From Synechococcus sp. WH 8016 (GTDB taxonomy: Bacteria; Cyanobacteriota; Cyanobacteriia; PCC-6307; Cyanobiaceae): 64,000 nt of DNA. Made by a program: the position numbers and the translations under genes. Location of the stretch: NCBI RefSeq assembly GCF_000230675.1, contig NZ_AGIK01000001.1, positions 1 to 64,000 on the forward strand. The letters are read 5' to 3'. This document shows, piece after piece, positions 36,161-45,826 of the stretch. Under the pieces are notes generated by a model. It ran no database searches and had not been told where the DNA came from. It saw nothing but the letters and a program-made list of their open reading frames with translations. Positions within the stretch are counted from its first letter, which is position 1, and the number at the start of each line of letters is the position of its first letter.

Positions 36161-36601
36161 TCATAGCCGGGGACGATGCCTGCGCAGCCAGTGATGCATC
36201 ACTTGTAGTGCATCTGCCCTTGGAATCTCACCATCCCAATGATCGAGGAGGTCGCGTCCCATCGGCGTGAGCCGCACCCGCTCTGTGAGCCCTTGGCCAT
36301 CCACTTCGCGGCGAAGCACGCCCACTTGAATGAGCCAGATCAGATCGTCTTCCGTGCTCGAGCGAGAGAGAGGTTTGCGGCTGATAGCCATCCAATCCTT
36401 TTGGCTGCTGAGCTGGGTGCTGCTTCGGGCTTCGTGTTCTAGGTCGTCATAGAACGCGCGGCGAAAGGGAAGACAGCGCATGGCCTGACGTGCCCGCTTC
36501 AAGGCTCGTTCCGATACCAGGGTGGTGGATGAGGTCACGACCTTGCCGCTTCGGAGATCATTCTCTTCCCGCTTGATTCCGAGCGTGGCTGTGACCAGCA
36601 T
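36161..36601 (-). CDS. Npun_F0494-family protein
   Basis: 146 residues from ATG 36601 ([19 protein letters not shown]). It has a helical first half and a winged-helix-like second half ([32 protein letters not shown]) typical of this cyanobacterial family of unknown function. The DNA-binding look is inference. The longer frame to 36736 would overlap the divergent maf gene. Confidence 0.7.
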   Translation of the reverse strand: MLVTATLGIKREENDLRSGKVVTSSTTLVSERALKRARQAMRCLPFRRAFYDDLEHEARSSTQLSSQKDWMAISRKPLSRSSTEDDLIWLIQVGVLRREVDGQGLTERVRLTPMGRDLLDHWDGEIPRADALQVMHHWLRRHRPRL

Positions 36602-36619
36602 CAAACTGATCAAGGTTGC

Positions 36620-37231
36620 TTGTTTGTTGTGTTGCTGTTGGCATCCGCGTCTCCAGCCAGACGCCGTCTGTTGGAGCAAGCGCAGATCCCCCATCAGGTG
36701 AGGGTGAGCGGCGTGGATGAGGATCAGATTCAGCATCCTGATCCAGCCCAGTTGGTGCAGCTATTGGCGGAGGCCAAGGCATTGGCTGTGCAGCGGACCC
36801 TTGCCCAGAGTGCTGAGCGCAATCCCTTGATTACGGCCGTGCTCGGTTGTGATTCGGTGCTTGCGTTTGAGGGCGAGGTGTTTGGTAAGCCTGTGGATGC
36901 GAATGAGGCCGTCGAGCGCTGGCAACGGATGCGCGGGCGCTGGGCTGAACTGCATACAGGGCACTGTTTATTGCCCGCATCGCTGGCGCTTTCAAGAAAT
37001 GGTTCAGCGGCTGAGATGCAGCGCACGTGTGTCACGACCCGTGTGCTGTTTGCCAATCTCACGGATGCGGAAGTGAAGGCGTACGTCGCTTCCGGAGAGC
37101 CGTTGCAGTGTGCTGGTGGTTTTGCGCTCGAAGGACGCGGTGGCTGCTGTGTGGAGCAACTCGATGGGTGTTATTCGAATGTGATCGGCCTGAGTTTGCC
37201 GCTGCTTCGACGCTGGCTGGCACTCTCCTGA
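36620..37231 (+). CDS. maf: Maf-like nucleoside triphosphate pyrophosphatase
   Basis: 203 residues from TTG 36620. Maf domain: [14 protein letters not shown] at the start, then [15 protein letters not shown], and GYALEG-like [11 protein letters not shown] near the C-terminus. Hydrolyses non-canonical nucleoside triphosphates to monophosphates; linked to septum control. Divergent from the Npun_F0494-family gene, 18 bases between starts. Confidence 0.9.
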   Translation: MFVVLLLASASPARRRLLEQAQIPHQVRVSGVDEDQIQHPDPAQLVQLLAEAKALAVQRTLAQSAERNPLITAVLGCDSVLAFEGEVFGKPVDANEAVERWQRMRGRWAELHTGHCLLPASLALSRNGSAAEMQRTCVTTRVLFANLTDAEVKAYVASGEPLQCAGGFALEGRGGCCVEQLDGCYSNVIGLSLPLLRRWLALS

Positions 37232-37290
37232 TGCCGTTGTCATTTTTCTCTTGTTGTAGCTAAATCAAAGACAGCTCTTGCGTCGCGACC

Positions 37291-37548
37291 ATGATGAACT
37301 GCCTGCTTTGCCGCTGTTTTTCACTGCTGATTGTCACGGCAGGAGTGGCGCCTGCATTTGCTTTTGAACCCCTTCAAAAATCCTTTGACGCAACGCCTCA
37401 AGATGCATCCAGCGAGCTCAGCGTTGAAGAGGTGGATTTCTCCTCTGAAGACTTGAGGCAGGCGGAATCCTTAACAGTGACTCCAGCGGCTCCAGGGGAA
37501 AAGGGCCGCGCCCCTAAGGGGTATTCCCTGCTGGATGTTGGCTTCTGA
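37291..37548 (+). CDS. Small exported protein
   Basis: 85 residues with a signal peptide (MMNCLLCRCFSLLIVTAG, cut near AFA-F). The mature part is acidic (SVEEVDFSSEDLRQAES) and ends GYSLLDVGF. The lack of mature Cys rules out disulfides. Function unknown. Confidence 0.6.
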   Translation: MMNCLLCRCFSLLIVTAGVAPAFAFEPLQKSFDATPQDASSELSVEEVDFSSEDLRQAESLTVTPAAPGEKGRAPKGYSLLDVGF

Positions 37549-37634
37549 GCTTGTCTTGAGGAGAGCCGTTTGTTTTGACGGCCAGTGTTTGAACAATGTT
37601 TGATCCACAATGCTTGTCAACAATGTGTGACCAA

Positions 37635-37664
37635 TAAAAAAACCCTCACCTTGCGGCGAGGGTT
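37635..37664 (-). terminator. Rho-independent terminator of psbC
   Basis: Read on the minus strand: AACCCTCGCC, TTGC-type loop, GGTGAGGGTT, then seven T residues. The 7-bp outer stem is perfect, with one internal mismatch. It lies just after the psbC stop at 37687. Confidence 0.85.
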
Positions 37665-37686
37665 GCGATCGGTGATCAGTGAATGA

Positions 37687-39075
37687 TCAGTCGAGGTCAG
37701 GCATAGCCAAGGTGGGCTCGGCTTGACGATCGATTCCTTTTTCGAAACCAGCTGCAGCAGCGCGGGCGCGGCCTGCATGCCAGAGGTGACCAACAAGGAA
37801 GAAGAAGGCAAGGATGAACTGCGTCGCGGCGAGCCACTGACGGATGTTCACGAAGTTCACCGAGTTGGGCTCGGTGATGATGCCTCCAACAGAGTTGATC
37901 GACGCGTTAGGAGCGTGGGTCATGTATTCAGCGGCGCGGCGAACCTGCCAAGGCTGAATATCGTTCTGAAGCTTGTCGAGGCTTAGGCCGTTGGGTCCAC
38001 GAAGGGGCTCCAACCAAGGACCGCGGAAGTCCCAGAAACGCATGGTTTCACCACCGAAGATGATTTCACCTGTTGGTGAACGCATCAGGTACTTACCAAG
38101 ACCGGTTGGGCCCATGGCGGAACCGATGTTGGCTCCCATGCGTTGGTCACGCACAAGGAAGGTGAAACTTTGTGCCTGGGAGGATTCGGCGTTCGTTGGG
38201 CCGTAAAACTCCGAGGGGTAAGCGGTGTTGTTGAACCAGATGTAGGCCGAAGCGATGAAGCTCATGAAGCTCAGAGCGCCAAGGCTGTAGCTCAGGTATG
38301 CCTCACCATTCCAGATGAAGGCGCGACGCACCCAGCCGAAAGGCTTGGTGATGACATGCCAGATGCCACCGAAGATGCAGGTCAAACCGAGCCAGATGTG
38401 GCCACCGATGATGTCCTCCATGGAGTTCACACCGATGATCCAGCCTTCGCCACCAAATGGTGCGCGGAAGAGGTATCCGAAGATCACACCGGGATCAAGG
38501 GTGGGGTTCGTGATCAAACGAACGTCTCCACCACCTGGGGCCCAGGTGTCATAAACGCCACCAAAGAACATGGCCTTGAAGACCAGGAGCAGGCAGCCCA
38601 CACCCAGAAGGATGAGGTGATAACCAATGATGTTGGTCATCTGGTTCTTGTCGCGCCAATCCTGGGAGAAGAACGTGGAGTAGTTCTCCAGAATTTCTGG
38701 ACCACGAAGGGCGTGATACAGGCCACCGAATCCGAGCACGGCAGAACTGATCAGGTGCAGAACACCAACAACAAAGAAGGGGTAGAGGTTGGTGACCTCT
38801 CCGCCAGGGCCAACGCCATAGCCAAGGGTGGCCACGTGTGGGAACAGGATCAAGCCCTGCTCATACATCGGCTTGTCAAAGGTGAAGTGACTCACCTCGA
38901 ACAGCATCATGGCGCCAGCCCAGAACACCATCAGACCAGCGTGGGCCACGTGGGCACCGAGCAGTCGGCCAGACAGGTTGATGAGACGAGCATTACCGGC
39001 CCACCAGGCAAAGCCGGTGGAGTCGAGGTCTTTACCGCCAGTGGCGATAAGACCGGAATTAAAGGGCGTTTCCAC
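37687..39075 (-). CDS. psbC: Photosystem II CP43 protein PsbC
   Basis: 462 residues, six TM helices, inner antenna of photosystem II that also ligates the Mn4CaO5 cluster through its large lumenal loop. Signatures: [16 protein letters not shown], then [32 protein letters not shown] 39075 is chosen ([12 protein letters not shown]), matching the picocyanobacterial N-terminus and giving the conserved 17-base overlap with psbD. A frame starting at 39153 would be 26 residues too long. Co-transcribed with psbD. Confidence 0.97.
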   Translation of the reverse strand: METPFNSGLIATGGKDLDSTGFAWWAGNARLINLSGRLLGAHVAHAGLMVFWAGAMMLFEVSHFTFDKPMYEQGLILFPHVATLGYGVGPGGEVTNLYPFFVVGVLHLISSAVLGFGGLYHALRGPEILENYSTFFSQDWRDKNQMTNIIGYHLILLGVGCLLLVFKAMFFGGVYDTWAPGGGDVRLITNPTLDPGVIFGYLFRAPFGGEGWIIGVNSMEDIIGGHIWLGLTCIFGGIWHVITKPFGWVRRAFIWNGEAYLSYSLGALSFMSFIASAYIWFNNTAYPSEFYGPTNAESSQAQSFTFLVRDQRMGANIGSAMGPTGLGKYLMRSPTGEIIFGGETMRFWDFRGPWLEPLRGPNGLSLDKLQNDIQPWQVRRAAEYMTHAPNASINSVGGIITEPNSVNFVNIRQWLAATQFILAFFFLVGHLWHAGRARAAAAGFEKGIDRQAEPTLAMPDLD

Positions 39076-40114
39076 GGGGCAGAACCTCTTCAGGGAAGAC
39101 GAAGTTTTCGTGCGGCTGGTCAGCCGGTGCCATCCAGGCACGCAGGCCTTCATTCAGAAGAATGTTCTTCGTGTAGAAGGTCTCAAATTCAGGATCCTCA
39201 GCAGCGCGGATTTCCTGTGACACGAAGTCATAGGCACGCAAGTTGAGGGCAAGGCCAATGATGCCGATGGAGCTGGTCCACAGGCCCATCACAGGCACAA
39301 ACAGCATGAAGAAGTGCAGCCAACGCTTGTTGGAGAACGCAATTCCGAAGATTTGGCTCCAGAAACGGTTGGCGGTGACCATGGAATAGGTCTCTTCTTC
39401 TTGGGTGGGTTCGAACGCCTTAAAGGTGTTCGACTGTTCACCATCCTCAAAAAGAGTGTTTTCCACGGTTGCGCCGTGAATAGCGCAAAGCAGTGCACCG
39501 CCAAGAATGCCGGCCACTCCCATCATGTGGAAAGGATTCAGGGTCCAGTTATGGAAGCCCTGGAGGAACAACAGGAAGCGGAAAATTGCAGCCACACCAA
39601 AGGAGGGTGCAAAGAACCAGCTGCTCTGTCCCAAGGGGTACATCAGGAAGACACTGACGAACACCGCAATCGGACCGGAGAAGGCGATGGCGTTGTAAGG
39701 ACGAATGCCGACCAAACGAGCAATTTCGAACTGACGCAGCATGAAGCCGATCAGTGCAAAGGCGCCGTGGAGAGCAACGAAAGCCCAAAGGCCTCCGAGC
39801 TGACACCAGCGGACGAAGTCACCCTGGGCTTCTGGGCCCCAGAGCAAGAGAAGGCTGTGACCCATCGCATCAGCGGGGGTGGACACAGCAGCGGTGAGAA
39901 AGTTGCAACCCTCGAGGTACGACGACGCAATGCCGTGGGTGTACCAGGAAGTTACAAAGGTGGTTCCCGTTAACCAGCCACCAATCGAAAGGTAGGCCGT
40001 GGGAAGAAGGAGAATGCCGGACCAGCCGACAAACACAAATCGGTCGCGTTTGAGCCAGTCATCGAGGACGTCGAACCATCCCCGCTGCGGCATGCGACCT
40101 GCAGCGATCGTCAT
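39059..40114 (-). CDS. psbD: Photosystem II D2 protein PsbD
   Basis: 351 residues, five TM helices, one of the two reaction-centre core proteins of photosystem II; binds P680, pheophytin and QA. Signatures: [32 protein letters not shown] near residue 215, and [23 protein letters not shown] 40114 is chosen, giving MTIAAGRM; an in-frame ATG at 40141 would add nine residues. It overlaps psbC by 17 bases. Confidence 0.97.
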   Translation of the reverse strand: MTIAAGRMPQRGWFDVLDDWLKRDRFVFVGWSGILLLPTAYLSIGGWLTGTTFVTSWYTHGIASSYLEGCNFLTAAVSTPADAMGHSLLLLWGPEAQGDFVRWCQLGGLWAFVALHGAFALIGFMLRQFEIARLVGIRPYNAIAFSGPIAVFVSVFLMYPLGQSSWFFAPSFGVAAIFRFLLFLQGFHNWTLNPFHMMGVAGILGGALLCAIHGATVENTLFEDGEQSNTFKAFEPTQEEETYSMVTANRFWSQIFGIAFSNKRWLHFFMLFVPVMGLWTSSIGIIGLALNLRAYDFVSQEIRAAEDPEFETFYTKNILLNEGLRAWMAPADQPHENFVFPEEVLPRGNAL

Positions 40115-40334
40115 GAGTTGAACGGTGCGGTTAACCCGCATGCATTGGGTTCATGGGGGACCTTAACAATCTTGTTGGGTGCTTCGGGGCTTAGATGGCC
40201 CAGCTGAAACCCGTTGTATAGGAATGCATCTTCTGGGTTTCTTTCGATTTGAGTCCTCGTTTCGTGGCAATGCTTTGTAGCGGGCTCAGCTGATTGGCTT
40301 TGCAGTCCAAAATGACCTCTGACTTTGGGCTTTG

Positions 40335-40871
40335 ATGGCCGCTGATCTGCTCGAACAACCCGTCCTCGGCTCGCGCCGGCTTTCGAACATTCTCGTGGCC
40401 TTGATGGTCACGATTGGCGGTATTGGTTTCCTGTTTGCTTCTCTCTCCAGCTATTTGGGTAGGGATCTCCTGCCCCTCGGCCATCCCGCCGGCTTGGTTT
40501 TTGTCCCTCAGGGTCTCGTCATGGGGTTGTACAGCCTCGCAGCAGCCCTGCTCGCCACGTATCTCTGGGCCGTGATCACGATCAATGTGGGCTCAGGTAG
40601 CAACCGTTTTGATCGCTCCGCCGGTGTGGTGACCATCTCGAGGCGTGGATTTCGTCAGCCGATCAGTGTTGAAATTCCCATCAAGGACATTCAGGCGGTG
40701 AAAGTTGAGGTGAGAGATGGCTTCAACACGCGTCGCCGGGTTTCGCTGCGGGTGCGTGGCAGACGGGACATGCCCCTCACCCGAGTGGGTGAACCCCTGC
40801 CTCTGGCCCAGTTGGAACAGGACGGAGCTGAGTTGGCACGTTTTTTAGGTGTGAATCTCGAAGGACTTTGA
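40335..40871 (+). CDS. ycf4: Photosystem I assembly protein Ycf4
   Basis: 178 residues from ATG 40335 (TTG one codon earlier). Two membrane helices near the N-terminus (about 20-45 and 60-85), then a stromal domain with [17 protein letters not shown] and a [10 protein letters not shown] strand. Ycf4 is a scaffold for assembly of photosystem I. Divergent from psbD, with 220 bases between. Confidence 0.93.
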   Translation: MAADLLEQPVLGSRRLSNILVALMVTIGGIGFLFASLSSYLGRDLLPLGHPAGLVFVPQGLVMGLYSLAAALLATYLWAVITINVGSGSNRFDRSAGVVTISRRGFRQPISVEIPIKDIQAVKVEVRDGFNTRRRVSLRVRGRRDMPLTRVGEPLPLAQLEQDGAELARFLGVNLEGL

Positions 40872-40885
40872 TCTTTTTCTCTTTT

Positions 40886-41584
40886 ATGAAGCGCTCAATG
40901 ATGCGGACGCTCCTATCCCTTGCGGTCTGCTTGCCCCTTCTGGTGGGTTGCTCCCAGTCCACGTCCACGTCAACGGCTTCCGTTCCTTCGGGTTGCAGCC
41001 AGGCCAGTAGTCCCTGTCTTCAAGGGAAGGCCAACGTGGAGCTCACAACCACCCGCGGGGTGGTCAAGCTTGAGCTCGATGGTGACGCGGCACCTGTAAC
41101 AGCCGGCAATTTTGTGGATCTTGTTAAGAGGGGTGTGTACGACGGCACTGTTTTCCATCGGGTGATTCGTGAGCCCGTGCCTTTTGTGGTTCAAGGTGGC
41201 GACCCTGCATCCAGCGACGTCAGCACCTTGAAGTCTCAATACGGCCAGGGAAGTTTTATCGATCCAGACAGTGGTCAAGCCCGCTTCATCCCCCTCGAGC
41301 TCTCCTATCAAAATGAAGAGGAGCCCCGCTACAGCCGTCAGAGCACCAATCCCAGTGATTTGCAAAAGCTCAAGCTGAGCCACGATCGAGGGTCGCTTGC
41401 CATGGCTCGCTCCCAGTCTCCCGATTCGGCAAGCGCGCAGTTCTACATCGCTTTACGACCGCTGCCTGAGCTTGATGGCCGTTATGCCGTCTTTGGTCGC
41501 GTTACCGATGGCTTGGATGTTGTCGATGCGATCCAACAGGACGACAAGTTGATAAAGGCGAAGCTCCTGACGCCAGGCCTTTGA
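40886..41584 (+). CDS. Cyclophilin-type peptidyl-prolyl isomerase, predicted lipoprotein
   Basis: 232 residues from ATG 40886. Lipobox LLVGC near residue 20, a Ser/Thr linker, then a cyclophilin domain: GNFVDLVKRGVYDGTVFHRV with catalytic Arg, FVVQGGDP, SLAMARSQSPDSASAQFYI and YAVFGRV. A periplasmic folding catalyst, lipid-anchored. It lies 14 bases after ycf4. Confidence 0.92.
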   Translation: MKRSMMRTLLSLAVCLPLLVGCSQSTSTSTASVPSGCSQASSPCLQGKANVELTTTRGVVKLELDGDAAPVTAGNFVDLVKRGVYDGTVFHRVIREPVPFVVQGGDPASSDVSTLKSQYGQGSFIDPDSGQARFIPLELSYQNEEEPRYSRQSTNPSDLQKLKLSHDRGSLAMARSQSPDSASAQFYIALRPLPELDGRYAVFGRVTDGLDVVDAIQQDDKLIKAKLLTPGL

Positions 41585-41630
41585 AAATCAGCCATCAAGC
41601 GGGCACACGCGCTCCGCTGATGGCTGATTT
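41585..41630. terminator. Long bidirectional hairpin inside the ilvH 3' end
   Basis: A 17-bp inverted repeat (AAATCAGCCATCA plus GCGG, one bulged A) with an 11-base loop spans the stops of the convergent cyclophilin and ilvH genes. About 36 bases of it are coding sequence of ilvH. It can serve both transcripts. Confidence 0.65.
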
Positions 41631-42125
41631 CAGCAATTCGGTGTTCACTCCTGAAGCCCGTTCCAGGGCTACCTTCCCGGTTCGGGCGATTTCCAAGATG
41701 CCGTAGGGAGCCATAAGGCGTTCTAGTGCCACCAATTTGCCCGGATCTCCCACCACTTCCAGGGTGAGCGCGTCATCGGCCACATCCACCACTTTGGCGC
41801 GGAAGACCTGCACCAATTCAAGAATGCCGCTGCGTTGTTCTGCTGGTGCGGCAACCTTCATCAGCATCAGCTCCCGTTCCACTGCAGGGATTTGCGAGAG
41901 ATCGAGCACCTGGAGCACGTTCACCAACTTGTCGAGCTGCTTGCTCATTTGCTGAAGGGTGTGCTCATCGCCTTCCACCACCATGGTGAGACGCGATTGC
42001 CCGTTCGTTTCAGCAGGACCCACCGCCAAGCTGTCGATGTTGAAGCCACGTCTGGCGAACAGGCCGGCGATGCGGCTCAGTGCGCCGGATTCGTCCTCCA
42101 CCAGGACGGACAGGGTGTGATTCAT
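41595..42125 (-). CDS. ilvH: Acetolactate synthase small subunit IlvH
   Basis: 176 residues. Regulatory subunit of acetolactate synthase, giving valine feedback and activation to IlvB in branched-chain amino acid synthesis. The N-terminal ACT domain is [25 protein letters not shown] cut to its core; the C-terminal domain holds [24 protein letters not shown] overlap with the upstream hydrolase gene. Confidence 0.95.
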   Translation of the reverse strand: MNHTLSVLVEDESGALSRIAGLFARRGFNIDSLAVGPAETNGQSRLTMVVEGDEHTLQQMSKQLDKLVNVLQVLDLSQIPAVERELMLMKVAAPAEQRSGILELVQVFRAKVVDVADDALTLEVVGDPGKLVALERLMAPYGILEIARTGKVALERASGVNTELLKSAISGARVPA

Positions 42126-43102
42126 GCCCGTTGCTGTGCTTCCAGCGCGCTTGTTCTCCCTAAATTAAGGTCCAGCCAGCGCAAAAGCTCTTGATGGAAG
42201 TGTTCGGGGCTTTCATCGTGGGGGCAATGGCCACTGCCGTCGAGCACGCAGAGCTTCAGCCAGGAATGCTGTCTTTGAAGGTTTTGGCCAATCAGCAAAG
42301 GCACGAATCGGTCCTGCCGGCCCCAAAGCAACAGGAGGGGCAGGGGCCGATCCTGCTTGGCTAAACGCTCCAGCAACGCTGGTGCTGTGGCTCCGCGTGG
42401 ACGTAAGGCCATGCCAACACTCATGGCGCGCAGGCTGCGTGCGGCGGTCCGGCGACGGGCTGGGTGGGCAATTAGCTGATGCAATTCCCGATCGGAGCGA
42501 ATGGAGCGTGAATATGCCCCTTGGAGCCCCATGCGCAGCAGCGAGGTGCGGCTGATCAAGGGAACAAGAAGTTCGAGAGGGAGCAGGCGGCAGAGCAACG
42601 GAACCGCTGCATTCCGTAGCCGGCGACGGCGGGGTGACAGCCGCTGTGGCAGCGGCTTGATCAGGGCGGGATCGGGCAGCGGCGCCGCAACCACTGCCGT
42701 TGTTAATTCAGGCCGAAAGGCCGCGGTGGTGAGTGCGGTGAGACCCCCCAAGGAATTGCCCACCAAGACAGCAGGTTTTTGAACCACCTGTTCCACAAAG
42801 GCTGCCAACTGCCGCGCCCAAAGACGGTTGTCCAAGCGGATCTGGGGATGTAGCCCCGGTTGTTCAGAGCGACCGAAGCCGATCAAATCAAGTCCATAAA
42901 CCCGATATCCAGCCCTTGAGAGCGGGGCCGCGTTGTGCCGCCAATGGCTGCTGCTGGCACCAAACCCATGCAGCAGAACCATCGCCGGGGCTTGGGGATC
43001 TCCGAGCACGCGCCAGTGACAGCGGTAGCTCTTCCAGGTCCAAATAGCGCTTTCGCCCCATTCGGCACCGTTGGAGGCAGGCTGGAGAGCGGTTGCGTGC
43101 AC
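42122..43102 (-). CDS. Alpha/beta hydrolase
   Basis: 326 residues. Oxyanion loop [15 protein letters not shown] near residue 45, [14 protein letters not shown] near 75, nucleophile elbow GNSLGG near 117, acid [11 protein letters not shown] near 260 and His SGHCPHDE near 290. It resembles cyanobacterial relatives of pheophytinase/chlorophyll dephytylase-type hydrolases, but substrate is not proven. Coupled to ilvH. Its first 30 bases overlap the start of the divergent Trm1 gene. Confidence 0.85.
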   Translation of the reverse strand: MHATALQPASNGAEWGESAIWTWKSYRCHWRVLGDPQAPAMVLLHGFGASSSHWRHNAAPLSRAGYRVYGLDLIGFGRSEQPGLHPQIRLDNRLWARQLAAFVEQVVQKPAVLVGNSLGGLTALTTAAFRPELTTAVVAAPLPDPALIKPLPQRLSPRRRRLRNAAVPLLCRLLPLELLVPLISRTSLLRMGLQGAYSRSIRSDRELHQLIAHPARRRTAARSLRAMSVGMALRPRGATAPALLERLAKQDRPLPLLLLWGRQDRFVPLLIGQNLQRQHSWLKLCVLDGSGHCPHDESPEHFHQELLRWLDLNLGRTSALEAQQRA

Positions 43103-44333
43103 ACGCCTGACGGAGTTGAACGCTCACTATCGCGAAGGGATGGCCACATTGCGGCCCGGGAGTGGTTTCTTTCGCCCCGACTCCAGACCGGCGAGAGATC
43201 TCTCCGTGTTGTTAGCCGCTTCCACCTTGGAGGGCGCCTCCAGAGAGCGTCCCCTGCGCTGGCTTGACCTCATGGCTGGCTGCGGGATCCGTTCGTTGCG
43301 CTGGGCCCTGGAGGCGCGAGGAGCGTCTCATCAGCCTGTGGAGCTCTGGGTGAATGACGCCGATCAAGAGCGTGGGCCGCTGCTGGCTGCCAATCTCGAA
43401 CCGTTGCATGCCTGCGACGGGGTTGTGCTCAACCAGATCCATCAGCCGGCGGAGCGGCTGTTGCGTGAGGCCTATTTGGAGCACCGCTTCTTCGATCTGA
43501 TCGATATCGATCCGTTTGGCTGCCCGAATGTTTTGCTGCAGTCGACGCTTCAGGCGATGCGGTTTGGAGGCGTGCTGTTGCTCGCGAGCACCGACGGTCG
43601 CTCTCCGACGGGGCATGACCGGTTTGCCGCTGTGCGTCGGTTTGGTGCCGCGGCTCGTGCTCACCCATCGAGCTGGGAGCTGGCGCTGCGTCTGCAACTG
43701 GCTGCTGTCGCCCGTGAGGCTTGGCTGCTGGGACGGGGCCTCGAACCTTTGTTCAGCTTCAGCGATGGCCGCACCTTCCGTGTGGCGGTGCGCATGCGCC
43801 AGCGCATCCGTTCCGGTGAGGAGCAGCAGCTGGGCTTCGTCGCCCGTTGTGAGCGCTGCGGGGATCAAGCGGTGCAAGCGATGTTGGACCTCCAGGGGTG
43901 GAGGCCCTGCGCCTGTACGGATGGCTGCGGACGCTGGGCGGTGAGTGGTCCGCTCTGGATCGGTCCGATTCAGAATGTTTCCGCGATCAACGGGCTCTTG
44001 GAGATCAGTGACCGCTTGGACGCAGGCTTCAATGCAGGGGTAAGCGCAGGGTTGAGCGAGGGGCGAGACCAGACCCTTGCTCCTCGTAGCAGGCGGATGT
44101 TGGAGGGGCTGTTGGCGGATCCCGGTCAACCGGCCTGTTGCTGGTCAACGGCTGAATTGTCTCGACGGTTTCAGCTCAAAGGTCCGCCGGCGATCGAGCC
44201 CTTGGTTGCCGCTCTGCGGGCCTCCGGGTATGGCGCCTGCGTGAGTGGAGTGATGGCTGGGCAGGTGCGAACCAATGCGCCTCTCGGCATCTTGTTACGA
44301 CGATGCGCCGAATTCGGCGGGAAAGATCGTTAA
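43071..44333 (+). CDS. Trm1-type tRNA (guanine-N2,N2)-dimethyltransferase
   Basis: 420 residues from TTG 43071 (TTG 43116 also possible). Trm1 markers: REGMATLRPGSGFFRP and ARDLSVLLA at the start, WLDLMAGCGIRSLRW (SAM site), VNDADQ, DLIDIDPFGCP (catalytic), and ASTDGRSPTGH. A Cys-rich zinc region CERCG...CACTDGCG lies near residue 265. It dimethylates G26 of tRNA. Trm1 is typical of archaea and eukaryotes and uncommon in bacteria, though known in some, including cyanobacteria. The start overlaps the divergent hydrolase gene. Confidence 0.88.
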   Translation: MEAGWRAVACTRLTELNAHYREGMATLRPGSGFFRPDSRPARDLSVLLAASTLEGASRERPLRWLDLMAGCGIRSLRWALEARGASHQPVELWVNDADQERGPLLAANLEPLHACDGVVLNQIHQPAERLLREAYLEHRFFDLIDIDPFGCPNVLLQSTLQAMRFGGVLLLASTDGRSPTGHDRFAAVRRFGAAARAHPSSWELALRLQLAAVAREAWLLGRGLEPLFSFSDGRTFRVAVRMRQRIRSGEEQQLGFVARCERCGDQAVQAMLDLQGWRPCACTDGCGRWAVSGPLWIGPIQNVSAINGLLEISDRLDAGFNAGVSAGLSEGRDQTLAPRSRRMLEGLLADPGQPACCWSTAELSRRFQLKGPPAIEPLVAALRASGYGACVSGVMAGQVRTNAPLGILLRRCAEFGGKDR

Positions 44334-44360
44334 ATAGATGTTGATTGTGAATCCCGTTTC

Positions 44361-44459
44361 ATGGCTTCGGAAATTTTCGGAATTGCTGTCGTGTTCTGGG
44401 TGTTGATTCCCGTGGGCCTCGCTGGTGGTGCCCTGCTTTTGAAACTTCAAGGCGACTGA
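44361..44459 (+). CDS. petM: Cytochrome b6f complex subunit PetM
   Basis: 32 residues, one membrane helix: [20 protein letters not shown] then [11 protein letters not shown]. Length and the terminal K-L/I-Q-G motif are those of PetM, the small subunit VII of the cytochrome b6f complex. ATG 44361. It lies 27 bases after the Trm1 gene. Confidence 0.88.
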   Translation: MASEIFGIAVVFWVLIPVGLAGGALLLKLQGD

Positions 44460-44514
44460 AGGGCGCGGCAAGCCTTTGAGCCCTTTAGGCTCCTCGCTTG
44501 CAATGACTGACCCG

Positions 44515-45477
44515 ATGCAAGTTCTGGTGGTTGGTGGGACAGGAACGCTTGGTCGTCAAATCGCAAAACAAGCGATTGATGCTGGCCACAAAGTGCGTTG
44601 CGTAGTGCGCTCACCTCGAAAGGCGGCCTTCCTACAGGAGTGGGGGTGCGAGCTCACACGAGGTGATCTTCTCGAGCCAGCCAGCCTCGATTACGCCCTC
44701 GATGGCATGGATGCGGTAATCGATGCTGCCACCAGTCGGCCAACGGATCCCAACAGCATTTATGTCACCGATTGGAAAGGCAAGCTCAATCTGCTTAGGG
44801 CTTGTGAAAAAGCCGATGTGAAGCGGTTTGTGTTCCTCTCCCTCTTGGGTGCGTCAAAGCATCGCAATGTCCCTTTGATGGACATCAAGCACTGCACCGA
44901 AAGACTGCTGGAGGAGTCAGACCTTGATTACACAATCCTGCAGGGAGCAGCGTTTATGCAGGGTGTGATCAGTCAGTTCGCCATTCCAATTTTGGAAAGC
45001 CAAACGGTCTGGGTGAGTGGAAGTCCCACCCCGATTGCCTACATGAACACGCAAGACATGGCGCGTTTTGCGGTAGCGGCCGTGGATCATCCAGAAACCA
45101 TTCGCTGCTCCTATCCGGTGGTAGGGCCTAAAGCCTGGAACACCGGAGAGGTGATTCAACTCTGTGAGCTGGCGAGCTCAAGGTCAGCAAGGGTGTTTCG
45201 CGTTCCTGGGGCCTTGCTCAATCTGATGCAAAGCATCTGTTCGTTCTTTGAACCAGCCGTGAACGTGGCAGAGCGCCTTGCCTTTGCGGAAGTCACCGGT
45301 GGTGGTGGCTCCCTTGATGCCCCCATGGAGGCCAGTTATCGCGCCTTTGGCCTTGATCCCAACGAAACCACCCAGATGGAGGCCTATATCCGTGAGTACT
45401 ACGACACGATTTTGAAGCGCCTCAGAGATATGGAGGCTGATCTGGACAAGGACGCCAAGAAAAAGCTGCCCTTCTAG
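44515..45477 (+). CDS. ycf39: Ycf39-like NAD(P)-binding assembly factor
   Basis: 320 residues from ATG 44515 (44503 or TTG 44476 also possible). Rossmann fold with VLVVGGTGTLGRQIAKQA at the start; atypical short-chain dehydrogenase, HCF244/Ycf39 family. It helps early assembly of photosystem II by delivering chlorophyll to newly made D1. Next to petM, in line with a photosynthesis cluster. The C-terminal Lys-rich end is typical. Confidence 0.9.
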   Translation: MQVLVVGGTGTLGRQIAKQAIDAGHKVRCVVRSPRKAAFLQEWGCELTRGDLLEPASLDYALDGMDAVIDAATSRPTDPNSIYVTDWKGKLNLLRACEKADVKRFVFLSLLGASKHRNVPLMDIKHCTERLLEESDLDYTILQGAAFMQGVISQFAIPILESQTVWVSGSPTPIAYMNTQDMARFAVAAVDHPETIRCSYPVVGPKAWNTGEVIQLCELASSRSARVFRVPGALLNLMQSICSFFEPAVNVAERLAFAEVTGGGGSLDAPMEASYRAFGLDPNETTQMEAYIREYYDTILKRLRDMEADLDKDAKKKLPF

Positions 45478-45495
45478 GCACTTTAGTCAACGCAT

Positions 45496-45509
45496 AGTGC
45501 GCTTGTACT
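45496..45509 (+). promoter_or_regulatory. Possible LexA box
   Basis: AGTGCGCTTGTACT fits RGTACNNNDGTWCB with one mismatch (A to G at position 4). It lies 40 bases before the ATG of the next small gene and near a TACTAT -10-like sequence. One match in an intergenic region could be chance. Confidence 0.35.
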
Positions 45510-45548
45510 ATTTACCCGCTAGGATCGAGTCGTTTTCGGAGTGTTGTC

Positions 45549-45764
45549 ATGTCTGTCGCCCAGGTTAAAAATCTTCAGCGACGGCTCGACAATCTCGCCC
45601 GAGAAGCGGAAACGGAGCTCAACCGTGCCTGTGGCCATGAGCTTTGGCAAAGCGTTGGCTTCGACGCATTTGATGGCATTGAAGATATCGATCGCCGCGC
45701 CAGCGCCAATTACTACTACGGGCAATGGCAAACCGTTCGTGAGCTTCAGGATGTTCTGAGCTAG
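45549..45764 (+). CDS. Small cyanobacterial protein of unknown function
   Basis: 71 residues, ATG 45549. Helical N-terminus (VKNLQRRLDNLAREAETEL), one Cys, and a YYYGQWQTVRELQD C-terminus. Soluble. Possibly LexA-controlled, judging from the site at 45496-45509. Confidence 0.65.
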   Translation: MSVAQVKNLQRRLDNLAREAETELNRACGHELWQSVGFDAFDGIEDIDRRASANYYYGQWQTVRELQDVLS

Positions 45765-45826
45765 GGGCTCTGCCTCTTTTGGGCTCAGTCCTGTCCAGAA
45801 TGGGGAGCACGTACGCCCCGTTGCCG

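Noticed and set aside
37723-39246. Long ORFs antisense to psbC (up to 367 codons)
   Set aside because: They mirror the codon pattern of psbC on the other strand. The psbC and psbD proteins are certain.
43212-44129. 305-codon ORF antisense to the Trm1 gene
   Set aside because: Composition follows the GC-rich sense gene; no domain recognised.
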